Assembly (NCBI RefSeq): GCF_036173125.1
Contig: NZ_CP108054.1
Location: 1,488,001-1,552,000, forward strand
Direction of reading: 5' to 3'
DNA: 64,000 bases
DNA from: Streptomyces sp. NBC_00286
GTDB lineage: Bacteria > Actinomycetota > Actinomycetes > Streptomycetales > Streptomycetaceae
Part shown: piece by piece, positions 14,581 to 27,284 of the stretch
Layout of the letters: each line of letters begins with the position of its first letter
Position numbering within the stretch: the stretch's first letter is position 1
Notes under the pieces: model-generated
Databases searched by the model: none
Told to the model about the DNA's origin: nothing
What the model saw: the letters and a program-made list of their open reading frames with translations, nothing else
Program-made: the position numbers and the translations under genes

Positions 14581-17500
14581 TCAGTCATTCCGCCGTGACA
14601 GCCGCAGGGTCTGCACCTCGAAGGGGCGCAGCGACACCGCGACACCGCCGCCCTCTACGGCCGCCTCAGTGAGGGGCCGCTCCAGGAGGTCGGTGACCTG
14701 GGCTCCGGCGAGGGGGAAGCCGGTGCGCAGGGTGCCCTGGGCGCGTCCGCCGCGGGACTCGTAGAGGCGTACGACGACGTCGCCCGACTCGTCGTCGGCG
14801 AGCTTGACCGCCTCGACGGTCACGCCCGCACCCTCGACGCTCACCACCGGCTCGGCCGCGCCGGCCGAATCGGCCACCCGCAGCGGCAGGTTGAGCGCGT
14901 AGCCCTCCGCGACCGCGTCCTCGATCGTCGCGCCCGGCAGCAGCGCGTACGTGAAGCGGTGCTTGCCCTGGTCTGCCTCCGGGTCGGGGATGCGGGGGGC
15001 GCGGACCAGGCTGAGGCGCACCGTTGTGGTCGTACCGCCGTCCTCGCGGACCGTGCGGGAGACGTCGTGGCCGTAGGTGGAGTCGTTGATGACCGCTACG
15101 CCGTAGCCGGGTTCGCCGATGTGCACCCAGCGGTGGTTGCAGACCTCGAAACGGGCCGACTCCCAGCTGGTGTTGGTGTGCGTGGGGCGCTGGATGTGGC
15201 CGAACTGGATCTCGGCGGAGGAGTGTGCGGCCCTGATGTCCACCGGGAAGGCCGCCTTGAGGATCTTCTCCGTCTCGTGCCAGTCGATCTCCGTCTCGAT
15301 GTCGATACGGGGGCTGCCCGCGCGGACGGTGATGGTTTGCGTGATGCGGGAGCCTTTGCCGAAGGCTCGGTCTACGCGGATCGCCGCGAGGAGGGGGTCC
15401 TCCTCGACCACCGTGATGGACTCGGTGTCCAGGAGGTCCGTGTAGCGGTTCTTGTAGTGCTTGTCGATGTCCCAGGCGTCCCAGTAGTTCGGGAGGTCGG
15501 TGTGTAGGCGGAGCAAGTTGCCTTGGGCGGCTAGGACTTCTCGGTCTGACCGGAGGTCTCGTACGGAGGTCAAGGTGCCGTTGTCGGCTACCTCGACTCG
15601 TACGAGGCCGTTGTCCAGGACTCGGCCTTCGGTGACCGTTACGGGGTGTGGCGGTTCGCCCGCCCCCAGGGGCGCACTGCCGTTCGCGGGAACCTCCGTG
15701 TACATCGGGACGCCTACCGAGGTGCGTACGACCTCTGCGCGGTCGTAGGGGCTGGCGTTGTAAGCATGGGCGCCCTCCGCTGTTGGCTGTGCCCACCCTC
15801 CCCCACTCTCGGCTTCGCTCGAGCGGGGGGACCCCCATCGCCCTGCGGAACGATTGCCCACAGCGGTCGCGGAACGATTGTCCACAGCGGTAGCAGCGGC
15901 GATCGCTTCTTGTGTGATCTCCTGGACCTCCTCCGCGACCCTCGCGTACTCCGCCTCCGCCTCCCGGTGCACCCAGGCGATCGAGGAGCCCGGCAGGATG
16001 TCGTGGAACTGGTGGAGTAGGACCGTTTTCCAGAGGCGGTCCAGTTTTTCGTACGGGTAGGCGTAGCCCGGTGCGTTCAGGGCTGCCGTGGTCGCCCACA
16101 ACTCGGCCTCGCGCAGGAGGTGTTCGCTGCGGCGGTTGCCCTGCTTTGTGCGGGCCTGTGAGGTGTACGTGGCGCGGTGCAGCTCCAAGTACAGCTCGCC
16201 TACCCACACCGGGGCGTCGGGGTACTCCTCGCGGGCGTCCGCGAAGAACTTGTCGGGGTGCTCCACGACTACCTTCGGGGAGCCTTCCAGGTCCGCTAGG
16301 CGCCGGGCTCGTTCCATGATTTCGCGGGTGGGGCCGCCGCCGCCGTCGCCCCAGCCGAAGGGCGCGAGGGAGCGCGTACCGCCGCCCTTCTCCTGGTAGT
16401 TGCGCACGGCGCGGGCCATCTCCTCGCCGCTGAACCGGGCGTTGTAGGTGTCGACCGGCGGGAAGTGGGTGAAGATGCGGGTGCCGTCGATGCCCTCCCA
16501 CCAGAAGGTGTGGTGGGGGAACTTGTTGGTCTGGTTCCAGGAGATCTTCTGGGTGAGGAACCAGTCGTTGCCCGCGAGCTTGGCGAGCTGCGGATAGGCG
16601 GCGGTGTAGCCGAAGGAGTCCGGCAGCCACACGCCCTTGGTCTCCACGCCGAAGTGCTCCATGAAGAACTTCTTGCCGTGCACGAGCTGGCGGGCGATCG
16701 CCTCGCCGCCGGGCAGGTTGCCGTCGGCCTCGACCCACATGCCGCCGACCGGGGCCCACTGGCCCTTCTCGACGGACTTCTTGATCCGCTCCCACACCTG
16801 CGGGTAGTTGTCGCGCACCCACTCGTACTGCTGGGCCTGCGAGCAGGCGAAGATGAAGTCCTCGTACTCGTCGGCCAGTGCCGTGACATTCGAGAAGGTG
16901 CGGGACGTCTTGCGCTTGGTCTCGCGGATGGGCCACAGCCAGGCCGAGTCGATGTGGGCGTGGCCGACGCCGGAGACGGTGTGGGCGCTGGCGTGCGCGG
17001 GCTTGGCAAGGGCGGGGGCGAGCACCTCGCGGACGGCGGCGGCGCTGCCGGAGACGTCGTCCAGGTCCACGGTGTCCATGGCCCGGTCCAGGGTGTGCAG
17101 GATCTCGTGGCGGCGCGGGTCGTGCTCTTCGAGGTGGACCATCAGTTCGCGCAGCACCTGGAGGTCCAGGTCGAGGTGGAACACGTCCTCGTCGAGGACG
17201 GCGAGGTCGGCGCGCTGGAAGGTGTAGATCGGCTTGTCGCCGGCGGTCAGTACGTCGCCCATGACGGTGGGGCGCGAGAAGTTGTCGGCGAGGATGTCCG
17301 GGTTGGACGCGGCCTCGACGAGGTAGTGGATCTCCTCGCCGCCCGTTGCCGGGTTGCCGATGGGCACGTACTGGTTGAGCGGGTTGACGGCCTTGAGCGG
17401 GGTGCCGTCGGCGAGGTGGACGAGCGCCTCGGCCTGGTTGCCGGGCCAGTCGCCGATGAACCCGAGGTCGATGACGGCCTCGACGCGCTTGCCGGCCCAC

Positions 17501-17739
17501 TCGGCGGGCACCTGTCCGCGCATCCGGAACCAGGTCGTCCCCCAGGGCGGGCCCCAGGGGGTGTCCATCGCGAAGGGCGCGTACGAGGCCGACGCAGCCT
17601 CCTCGAAGGGGACGGGCTCGCCCGGCGCCTGCCAGGCCTCGACCTCGAAGGGCACGGAGGCGGCGTAGAGCGCGGTCTTGATGCGCTGGTCGTGGACGCG
17701 CTGGACGCGCTCCTCGATCCTGCGGCGTTCGTCATGCAT
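14581..17739 (-). CDS. Alpha-mannosidase, glycoside hydrolase family 38
   Basis: This 1052-residue enzyme has HAHIDSAWLWPIRETKRKT (about 258-276), the zinc-binding start of the GH38 catalytic domain, and the nucleophile aspartate region WLPDSFGYTAAYPQLAKLAG (about 373-392). The C-terminal beta domains complete the family length. No signal peptide is seen, so it acts in the cytoplasm on imported mannosides. ATG 17739 has GAGGAG 8 bases upstream. An inserted low-complexity stretch of about 40 residues near 615-655 holds two near-identical 24-bp repeats (NRSATAV-type) and a 43-bp dispersed repeat. It is the last gene of the DeoR-GH4-GH38 operon. Confidence 0.92.
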   Translation of the reverse strand: MHDERRRIEERVQRVHDQRIKTALYAASVPFEVEAWQAPGEPVPFEEAASASYAPFAMDTPWGPPWGTTWFRMRGQVPAEWAGKRVEAVIDLGFIGDWPGNQAEALVHLADGTPLKAVNPLNQYVPIGNPATGGEEIHYLVEAASNPDILADNFSRPTVMGDVLTAGDKPIYTFQRADLAVLDEDVFHLDLDLQVLRELMVHLEEHDPRRHEILHTLDRAMDTVDLDDVSGSAAAVREVLAPALAKPAHASAHTVSGVGHAHIDSAWLWPIRETKRKTSRTFSNVTALADEYEDFIFACSQAQQYEWVRDNYPQVWERIKKSVEKGQWAPVGGMWVEADGNLPGGEAIARQLVHGKKFFMEHFGVETKGVWLPDSFGYTAAYPQLAKLAGNDWFLTQKISWNQTNKFPHHTFWWEGIDGTRIFTHFPPVDTYNARFSGEEMARAVRNYQEKGGGTRSLAPFGWGDGGGGPTREIMERARRLADLEGSPKVVVEHPDKFFADAREEYPDAPVWVGELYLELHRATYTSQARTKQGNRRSEHLLREAELWATTAALNAPGYAYPYEKLDRLWKTVLLHQFHDILPGSSIAWVHREAEAEYARVAEEVQEITQEAIAAATAVDNRSATAVGNRSAGRWGSPRSSEAESGGGWAQPTAEGAHAYNASPYDRAEVVRTSVGVPMYTEVPANGSAPLGAGEPPHPVTVTEGRVLDNGLVRVEVADNGTLTSVRDLRSDREVLAAQGNLLRLHTDLPNYWDAWDIDKHYKNRYTDLLDTESITVVEEDPLLAAIRVDRAFGKGSRITQTITVRAGSPRIDIETEIDWHETEKILKAAFPVDIRAAHSSAEIQFGHIQRPTHTNTSWESARFEVCNHRWVHIGEPGYGVAVINDSTYGHDVSRTVREDGGTTTTVRLSLVRAPRIPDPEADQGKHRFTYALLPGATIEDAVAEGYALNLPLRVADSAGAAEPVVSVEGAGVTVEAVKLADDESGDVVVRLYESRGGRAQGTLRTGFPLAGAQVTDLLERPLTEAAVEGGGVAVSLRPFEVQTLRLSRRND
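15798..15892. repeat. Dispersed 43-bp repeat (copy 2) plus 24-bp tandem repeat inside the mannosidase gene
   Basis: Bases 15798-15840 are the reverse complement of 13438-13480 with one mismatch. Immediately beyond, GCGGAACGATTG(C/T)CCACAGC occurs twice (about 15845-15892). All remain in frame in the mannosidase and encode an insert near residues 615-650. Confidence 0.7.
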
Positions 17740-17800
17740 GTGCGGGTCTCCTCGGGGGCTCTGCTTCGTGCCTCAGGGCTCTACCCAAGGCTCGGGCTTG

Positions 17801-19141
17801 CTACTTCAGGTACGCGAGGCCGGGGTGCTCGGCGGTGTAGCCCTCGACGAGACGACGGGCGACGTTCACGGAGTCGACCAGCGGGTGCAGGGCGAAGGCC
17901 TTCACCGCGGTCGTACGGGAGCCGGACTCGGCCGCGACGAGCACCTGGCGCTCGACCGCCTTCACCGCGCAGACCAGGCCGGTCGCGTGGTCGGGGAGCG
18001 GGTCGACGGCGACCGGGTGCGCGCCGTTGGCGTCGACAAGGCAGGGCACCTCGATGACGGCGTCCGTGTCGAGCACGGACAGGGTGCCCTGGTTGCGGAC
18101 ATTGAGGATCAGCGTGGTGCGCTCGTCGCGGGCGATGGCCCGCATCAGGGCGAGCGCCACCTTCTCGTAGCCCCCAGACAGGTCGTCGGCGTCGCGCTCG
18201 CCGGCGCCCGCCGCGGCCCGGGACTCGGACATGTACGTGGCCTCGCGCTCGGCCCGGGTGCTCTCCCAGGTCTTGAGCGCCTCGGCGTCGGGGCGCTGCA
18301 TCGCTTCGTAGAAACCGGCCTGCTGGTCGCGCAAGAAGGCGCCGCGGGTCTTCTCGGCGTTCTGGTAGGCGCGTACGGCTTCCCGGTTGAAGTAGTAGTA
18401 GTGCAGGTACTCGTTCGGGATCGCGCCCAGGGAGCGGAGCCACTCGGTGCCGAAGAGCTTGCCCTCCTCGAAGGAGCCGAGAAGATCCGGGTCGGCGAGC
18501 AGGCGCGGCAGCTCGTCGCGGCCGGCGACGCGCAGGCCGCGGACCCAGCCGAGGTGGTTCAGGCCGACGTAGTCGATCCACGCCTCGCGCGGGTTCGCGA
18601 CGCCGAGGACGCGGGCGATCCGGCGGCCGAGGCCGACCGGTGAGTCGCAGATGCCGATCACGCGGTTGCCGAGGTGGCGCGACATGGCCTCGGTGACCAG
18701 TCCGGCCGGGTTGGTGAAGTTGATCACCCAGGCGTCGGGGGCGAGCCGGGCCACGCGCCGCGCGATGTCGACGGCGACGGGCACCGTGCGCAGCCCGTAC
18801 GCGATGCCGCCCGCGCCGACGGTCTCCTGGCCAAGGACGCCCTGGTCGAGGGCGACCCGCTCGTCTGCCGCGCGTCCTTCGAGGCCGCCGACGCGGATCG
18901 CGGAGAAGACGAAGTCGGCGCCGCGCAGCGCCTCGTCGAGGTCGGTGGTGGCGGTCACGGCGGGTGCGCCCGGCACGCCTGCCGCCTGTTCGGCGAGGAC
19001 GCGGGCGACGGCCGAGAGCCGCCCCGCGTCCAGGTCGTGCAGCACGACGTCGGTGACGCGGCCCTCGGCGCGGTCCCCGAGGAGCGCCCCGTACACGAGT
19101 GGCACCCGGAATCCGCCGCCACCCAGAATCGTCAGCTTCAC
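17801..19141 (-). CDS. Glycoside hydrolase family 4 enzyme (6-phospho-beta-glucosidase type)
   Basis: The product has 446 residues. The N-terminal NAD-binding motif LTILGGGGFRVPLVYGALL, the family motif GICDSPVGLGRR and the metal-binding histidine segment YVGLNHLGWVRGL are those of GH4. These enzymes cleave glycosides by NAD+- and Mn2+-dependent oxidation-elimination, often acting on 6-phosphorylated sugars. GTG 19141 has AAAGGG 7 bases upstream. It sits between the DeoR gene and the GH38 gene on one transcript. No PTS gene is present, so the natural substrate may not be phosphorylated, or may be phosphorylated by the PfkB kinase. Confidence 0.9.
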   Translation of the reverse strand: MKLTILGGGGFRVPLVYGALLGDRAEGRVTDVVLHDLDAGRLSAVARVLAEQAAGVPGAPAVTATTDLDEALRGADFVFSAIRVGGLEGRAADERVALDQGVLGQETVGAGGIAYGLRTVPVAVDIARRVARLAPDAWVINFTNPAGLVTEAMSRHLGNRVIGICDSPVGLGRRIARVLGVANPREAWIDYVGLNHLGWVRGLRVAGRDELPRLLADPDLLGSFEEGKLFGTEWLRSLGAIPNEYLHYYYFNREAVRAYQNAEKTRGAFLRDQQAGFYEAMQRPDAEALKTWESTRAEREATYMSESRAAAGAGERDADDLSGGYEKVALALMRAIARDERTTLILNVRNQGTLSVLDTDAVIEVPCLVDANGAHPVAVDPLPDHATGLVCAVKAVERQVLVAAESGSRTTAVKAFALHPLVDSVNVARRLVEGYTAEHPGLAYLK

Positions 19142-19181
19142 GCCACAGCCCTTTCCACGTTCATGTCCGCACGACACGGGT

Positions 19182-19952
19182 TCATGTCTGCACCACGCGT
19201 ACGCCCGCCTCCTCCAGTGCGGACTTGGTTCCGGCGTCCGCCGGGCCGTTGGTCACGACCACGTCCAGGTCCTCGGGTCCGCAGACCTTCGCCATCCCCG
19301 TACCCGGGAACTTGGCCCGGTCCGCGAGCAGCACGACCTTGTCGGCCGCGGCGATCATGGCGCGCTTCACGGGGACCTCGACGACCGTCGTGTCCATCAC
19401 CTGCCCACCGGGGCGCACTCCACTTGTGCCGAGGAACAGCCAGTCCGCGCGCAGCTGGCGCAGGTTGTCCTCGGTGAGGAAGCCGACCAGGGAGCGGTAC
19501 TCGCGGCGGACCATGCCGCCGAGCAGCACCAGTTCGATGCCCTCGTCGTCCACGAGTTCCTCGTAGACCACCAGGTTGCTGGTGATCACGGTGATCCGCC
19601 GGCCGTGCAGCTGCCGGGCCAGGCGGTAGGCGGTGGTGCCGATGTCGAGCAGTACGGACTGGCCGTCCTCGATCATCGCCGCGGCCCGCTCGGCGATGGC
19701 ATCCTTCTCGGGTACGCGCACCTCCGCGACCTCGGCGAAAGGCTGGTCCCCCTCCTCGGCTACGGCCCCGCCGTGGACCCGTGTGAGGAGGCCGTCCTCC
19801 TCGAGTTTGACCAGGTCGCGGCGGATGGTGGCGGGGCTCACGCCCAGCTGTTCCGAGAGGTCGGTCACGGCGGCGGGCCCGCCGGACCGCAGGGACCGCA
19901 GGATGAGTTGGTGTCGTCGTTCTGCCAGCACGCCGTGAACAGTACTCGTCAT
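19182..19952 (-). CDS. DeoR-family transcriptional regulator
   Basis: The product has 256 residues. The HTH (AVTDLSEQLGVSPATIRRDL, about 30-49, then LEEDGLLTRVHGGAV) is the DeoR signature. The C-terminal sensor domain has LLDIGTTAYRLARQL and DWLFLGTSGV, which bind a phosphorylated sugar in this family. ATG 19952 is used; an upstream TTG at 19958 is possible. It probably represses both its own operon (GH4, GH38) and the divergent kinase/importer operon, with a sugar phosphate as inducer. Confidence 0.92.
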   Translation of the reverse strand: MTSTVHGVLAERRHQLILRSLRSGGPAAVTDLSEQLGVSPATIRRDLVKLEEDGLLTRVHGGAVAEEGDQPFAEVAEVRVPEKDAIAERAAAMIEDGQSVLLDIGTTAYRLARQLHGRRITVITSNLVVYEELVDDEGIELVLLGGMVRREYRSLVGFLTEDNLRQLRADWLFLGTSGVRPGGQVMDTTVVEVPVKRAMIAAADKVVLLADRAKFPGTGMAKVCGPEDLDVVVTNGPADAGTKSALEEAGVRVVQT

Positions 19953-19967
19953 TCGCAATCAATTCCA

Positions 19968-19982
19968 TGCTCGATTCTGCTC
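19968..19982. promoter_or_regulatory. Possible DeoR operator repeats
   Basis: TGCTC occurs at 19968 and 19978, exactly one helical turn apart, in an AT-richer stretch (19950-20005) of the DeoR/kinase divergent region. DeoR proteins often use direct repeats spaced at about 10 bp. This is a weak candidate. Confidence 0.3.
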
Positions 19983-20057
19983 AACTCTTGCCAAATTGGC
20001 TGGATGCGCGCACGATCCTGTGCACGGAAATGCAGGTTTTGACGAGAGGAACGGCGC

Positions 20058-21083
20058 GTGGGCGACGAACAGCCCGATGTCCTGCTGACCGGGCTGCTCT
20101 TCTACGACCTCGTCCTGACCGGTCTGGGCAAGCCGCCGACTCCCGGCGAGGAGATCTGGACCGAGGGCATGGGCGCGGGCCCGGGAGGGATCGCGAACCT
20201 GGCCGTGGCGGCGGCCCGGTTCGGCTTGAACACCTCCCTGGCCACGGTCTTCGGCGACGACTACTACGGCGCGTACTGCCGTGACCTCCTCGCCGACCAG
20301 GAGCACATCGACCTCTCCCTGTCCCGTACGGCAGCCGGCTGGCACACCCCGCTCACCGTCGCCCTCGCGTACGACCACGACCGGGCCCTGGTCACCCACG
20401 GCCAGGAGCCCCCGTACTCGCAGGATGCGCTGATGGGCGATCCGCCCGCCGCGCGCACCGCCCTCGTGCACATCGAGGCCGAGCCCCGCGCCTGGCTCGC
20501 GAAGGCGGCGGCGAACGGCACGCACATCTACGCGGACGTCGGCTGGGACCCCACTCAGCAGTGGTCCTCCGAGCTCCTCGACCAGCTCGCCCTGTGCCAC
20601 GCCTTCCTCCCCAACGACACCGAGGCGATGGCCTACACCCGCACCGACACGGCTGCCGCCGCGCTCGGCAAGCTGTCCGAGCTGGTGCCGGTGGCCGTGG
20701 TCACGCGGGGCCGCGAGGGTGCGGTCGCCGTCGACCAGACCACGGGCGAGTACGCCGATGTACCGGCTCTCGATGTCGACGTCGTGGATGCGACGGGCGC
20801 CGGAGACGTCTTCGGCGCGAGTTTCGTCGCGGCCTCGCTCGGCGGCTGGCCCCTCGAAGAACGGCTGCGCTTCGCCGTGCTGGCCGCCGGACTGTCCGTA
20901 CGCCATCACGGCGGGGCCCTGGCCGCGCCCGGCTGGTACGGCGTCCACGAGTGGTGGCAGTCCGTCGAGGAACCGGAACTACGGCGGGCGTACGGCTTCC
21001 TGGCCGACCGCCTGCCCGCGGATCCCGGTCCGCCCCTCCCGCACGCCCCGGTGACCCCGCCCGCCCCGACCGGGCAGTTCTGA
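20058..21083 (+). CDS. PfkB-family carbohydrate kinase
   Basis: The product has 341 residues. The N-terminal GAGPGGIANLAVAAARFG and the C-terminal catalytic DATGAGDVFGASF (about 243-255) are the two PfkB signatures. The enzyme would phosphorylate a sugar released from imported glycan, perhaps producing the DeoR inducer. GTG 20058 is preceded by GAGAGGA. It is the first gene of the rightward operon; the next gene starts 53 bases downstream. The exact sugar cannot be read from the sequence. Confidence 0.9.
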   Translation: MGDEQPDVLLTGLLFYDLVLTGLGKPPTPGEEIWTEGMGAGPGGIANLAVAAARFGLNTSLATVFGDDYYGAYCRDLLADQEHIDLSLSRTAAGWHTPLTVALAYDHDRALVTHGQEPPYSQDALMGDPPAARTALVHIEAEPRAWLAKAAANGTHIYADVGWDPTQQWSSELLDQLALCHAFLPNDTEAMAYTRTDTAAAALGKLSELVPVAVVTRGREGAVAVDQTTGEYADVPALDVDVVDATGAGDVFGASFVAASLGGWPLEERLRFAVLAAGLSVRHHGGALAAPGWYGVHEWWQSVEEPELRRAYGFLADRLPADPGPPLPHAPVTPPAPTGQF

Positions 21084-21136
21084 CATTCCCCACGTCTGAC
21101 CCCACGTCTGACATCCCCACGCGAAAGAGCGAACAC

Positions 21137-22444
21137 ATGCGAAAGGCGGTGGGAGCTGTGCGGCTCTCACGAAGGGGCCTGCTCCGCGCCGGCCTGGCCG
21201 GTACGGCCGCCACGGCGCTCGGCGGACTGGCCTCCGGCTGCGCCGTTCCGACCGGGTCGACCGGCCGGAACATGGTCCTTTGGTACTGGAGCGGCGGACT
21301 GAGCGAGACCGTCGTCAAGCAGGCCAAGGCCCGTTACGACAGCGCCGTGAACCTCAGAGCGACCCAGATCGGCGGCTACTACCGGTCCAAGCTGCTCACC
21401 ACGATGACCGGCCGGGCCCACATCCCCGACATCGTGGGGCTCAAGGGCGAGGACATGGCCTCGTACCTGCCGAACGCCGACCAGTTCGTGGACCTGCGGA
21501 CGCTCGGTGCGGACAAGCTCAAGAGCCAGTACCTGGACTGGAAGTGGCAGCAGGCCATCGCCCCGGACGGCAGCCTCATCGGCTTCCCCATCGATGTGGG
21601 ACCGGTCGTGCACTACTACCAGCCCGCCGTCTTCGAGAGAGCCGGGCTGCCGTACGAATCGGAGGACGTCTCCAAGGAGATGGCCACCTGGGACCAATTC
21701 TTCGCGGCGGGCGAGCGGCTCAAGCAGCGGATCCGCGGGGCGTTCATGCTGACCGACGTCGGCAGCGTCTTCGAGATGTCGATCGGCCAGGGCACGCGGC
21801 GGTTCGTCGACAAGGACGAGAACTTCATCGGTGACCAGGAGCATGTACGCGTCTGCTGGGACCGCGCGGTGGAGGCCAAGCGCCGCGGGCTCGTCTCGAG
21901 CATCGTCAGCGGCACACCCGACTCGATCTCGGCCAAGGAGAAGGGGCGGCTGCCCAGTGCGCTGAACGCCTCCTGGGCCGCGGGCGACCTCAAGCTCGAA
22001 GTGCCGAAGATGAAAGGCGAGTGGCGCGTCGCGAACTGTCCGGGCGGCCCCTCCAACGTGGGCGGCTCGTTCCTGGCGATCACCAAGGCGTGCCGGGAGC
22101 CGGAGCGGGCCTTCGAGATCATCAGCTGGATGCTCAACGCGGACAACCAGGCGCAGGGCTTCATCGAGGCCGGGCTCTTCCCCTCGACTCCCGCCTCCTA
22201 CGAGATGACGAAGCTGCGCGAGCCCGATCCGTTCTTCGGCGACCAGATCACGATGGACGTCTACGGGCCGGCCGCGGAGAAGATCCCGGTCGCCTTCAAC
22301 AGCCCGTTCGACGTCGCGCTCGGGCAGCCCATCAGGGACGAGATCAAGAACGTCGGCGTCCTCGGCAAGGACCCGAAGAAAGCCTGGAGTGACGCCATGA
22401 GCAAATGCCGGCGCATCGGGGAGCACCTGGGGGTGAGCGTCTGA
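21137..22444 (+). CDS. ABC sugar-binding lipoprotein
   Basis: The product has 435 residues. The leader combines a twin-arginine motif (LSRRGLLRAG) with a lipobox (LASGC), so it is probably Tat-exported and lipidated. The mature part begins MVLWYWSGGLSETVVKQAKA, typical of family 1 sugar-binding proteins. Its stop overlaps the next ATG by one base. It captures an extracellular oligosaccharide for the two permeases downstream. Confidence 0.9.
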   Translation: MRKAVGAVRLSRRGLLRAGLAGTAATALGGLASGCAVPTGSTGRNMVLWYWSGGLSETVVKQAKARYDSAVNLRATQIGGYYRSKLLTTMTGRAHIPDIVGLKGEDMASYLPNADQFVDLRTLGADKLKSQYLDWKWQQAIAPDGSLIGFPIDVGPVVHYYQPAVFERAGLPYESEDVSKEMATWDQFFAAGERLKQRIRGAFMLTDVGSVFEMSIGQGTRRFVDKDENFIGDQEHVRVCWDRAVEAKRRGLVSSIVSGTPDSISAKEKGRLPSALNASWAAGDLKLEVPKMKGEWRVANCPGGPSNVGGSFLAITKACREPERAFEIISWMLNADNQAQGFIEAGLFPSTPASYEMTKLREPDPFFGDQITMDVYGPAAEKIPVAFNSPFDVALGQPIRDEIKNVGVLGKDPKKAWSDAMSKCRRIGEHLGVSV

Positions 22445-23406
22445 TGGCTACCGCACCCGTGGTCGACAAGCCCCCCGCATCCGTGATCGAGACCCCGCCC
22501 GAGCACCCCAAGAAGGGCATCCTCAGCTACTGGCGGCTGTATCTCGCGCTCTCCCCCTTCTATCTGCTCTTCCTCGCCTTCGGCCTGATACCGGTCGGCT
22601 TCTCCCTCTACCTGTCCTTCCACCGCTGGGACGGCCTCGGCTCGATGGAATGGGCGGGGCTCGACCAGTACAAGTACCTGCTGAGCGACAGCGACTTCTG
22701 GAGCTCGATCGGCAACACCATCGTCATCTGGGCACTGGCCACCTTCCCCATGATCTTCCTGGCGATGATCACGGCCGTGATGCTCAACTCGGCGGTCCGC
22801 TTCAAGAACCTGTACCGCTTCGCGTACTTCCTGCCGAACGTCACCTCGGTCGTGGCCGTCGCGATCATCTTCGGCTCGGTGTTCTCCACCAACTTCGGCC
22901 TGGTGAACGCCCTCTTGCAGGCGGTCGGTCTCGACCAGGTGGCCTGGCTGAACACCCCGTGGGGCATCAAGGTCGCCATCGCCACCCTGATGACCTGGCA
23001 GTGGACCGGCTACAACGCGATCATCTTCCTCGCCGGTCTCCAGACGATCCCGGGCGAGCTGTACGAGGCCGCCCGCGTCGACGGCGCCGGACCCGTGCAG
23101 ACCTTCTTCCGGATCACGCTGCCGCTGCTGCGGCCCGTGCTGCTGTTCGTGCTCGTCATCTCGACGGTCACCGGACTGCAGAGCTTCTCCGAGCCTCAGG
23201 TGCTGCTGCAGACCACGGCCAACGAGTCGACGTTCTCCGGCGGTCCCGACCACGCGGGCCGGACGATGGTCCTCTACTTCTTCCAGCAGACCTTCGACAA
23301 CAACGACTTCGGCTACGGCGCCGCCGTGGCCTGGGGCATCTTCCTCGTCGTCGTGCTCTTCTCGATCATCAACTGGCGCCTGGTGCAGCGCCGGGGCGAA
23401 GAATAG
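22444..23406 (+). CDS. ABC sugar permease (MalF type)
   Basis: This 320-residue membrane protein has six hydrophobic segments. EAARVDGAGPVQTFFRITLP is the EAA loop that docks the ATPase. ATG 22444 shares a base with the preceding TGA, indicating tight coupling. The N-terminal about 30 residues are hydrophilic. No ATPase gene follows, consistent with a shared MsiK-like ATPase. Confidence 0.92.
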   Translation: MATAPVVDKPPASVIETPPEHPKKGILSYWRLYLALSPFYLLFLAFGLIPVGFSLYLSFHRWDGLGSMEWAGLDQYKYLLSDSDFWSSIGNTIVIWALATFPMIFLAMITAVMLNSAVRFKNLYRFAYFLPNVTSVVAVAIIFGSVFSTNFGLVNALLQAVGLDQVAWLNTPWGIKVAIATLMTWQWTGYNAIIFLAGLQTIPGELYEAARVDGAGPVQTFFRITLPLLRPVLLFVLVISTVTGLQSFSEPQVLLQTTANESTFSGGPDHAGRTMVLYFFQQTFDNNDFGYGAAVAWGIFLVVVLFSIINWRLVQRRGEE

Positions 23407-23420
23407 GCAGGCCGGTCACC

Positions 23421-24310
23421 ATGGCAACCACCGAAGCCAGGCCCGCCGAGGCCGAGCCCGTCAAGTCCACCAAGCCCAAGCTCATCGAGGGCACCCGGCG
23501 CAGGGGCATCGCCCTCCACGCGTCCCTGATCGTCGGCGTACTGCTCTCGGCCTTCCCGTTCTACTGGGCCGTGATCATGTCGACGCACACGTCGACCGAC
23601 ATCTTCTCGTACCCGCCGAAGCTGCTGCCCGGCTCGCAGTTCGACGACAACATCAGCAAGCTCTTCGACAGCATCGATTTCTTCGGGTCGATGTTCAACT
23701 CGCTGCTCGTCGCCACCTCGGTGACGTTCCTCGTCCTGTTCTTCGACTCGCTGGCCGCGTTCGTCTTCGCCAAGTTCCAGTTCCCCGGAAAGCGGACGCT
23801 GTTCGCGGTGATGATGGCGATCTTCATGGTCCCGGCCCAGCTCCAGGCCATCCCGCAGTTCGTGATCATGGCGAACCTCGGCTGGATCGGTTCGATGACC
23901 TCGCTGATCGTCCCGGCGGCGGCCAACGCGTTCGGCATCTTCTGGATGCGCCAGTACATGAAGAGCGCGATCCACGACGAACTGCTCGACGCCTCGAAGC
24001 TGGACGGCGCCGGTTTCATGCGCCAGTACTGGCATGTGGCGCTGCCGGTCGTCCGGCCGGGCCTCGCCTTCCTCGGCATCTTCACGTTCATGGGCCAGTG
24101 GAACGACTACGCCTGGCCGTTGATCGCCCTCACCAACCCGGACAACGTGACCCTCCAGGTCGCCCTCTCCCAGCTCAACGGCGTCCACGGCACCACGGAC
24201 TACGGAATGGTCATGACCGGTGCCGTACTGGCCCTGATCCCCCTGCTGATCGTCTTCGCGATCGGCGCCAAACAGATCATCGCGGACCTCGGCAAGGGAG
24301 CCATCCGCTG

Positions 24311-24311
<1 letters not shown>
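23421..24311 (+). CDS. ABC sugar permease (MalG type)
   Basis: The product has 296 residues and six helices. The EAA loop appears as LLDASKLDGAGFMRQYWHVA. It forms the transmembrane channel with the preceding permease. It starts 14 bases after that gene and its TGA overlaps the ATG of the GH2 gene by one base, so importer and hydrolase are translated together. Confidence 0.92.
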
Positions 24312-27235
<2,924 letters not shown>

Positions 27236-27284
27236 TCTCGCCACCCCCCTCTCCCGGAACACTCCCCCTTCCCACGGAGCAGAC

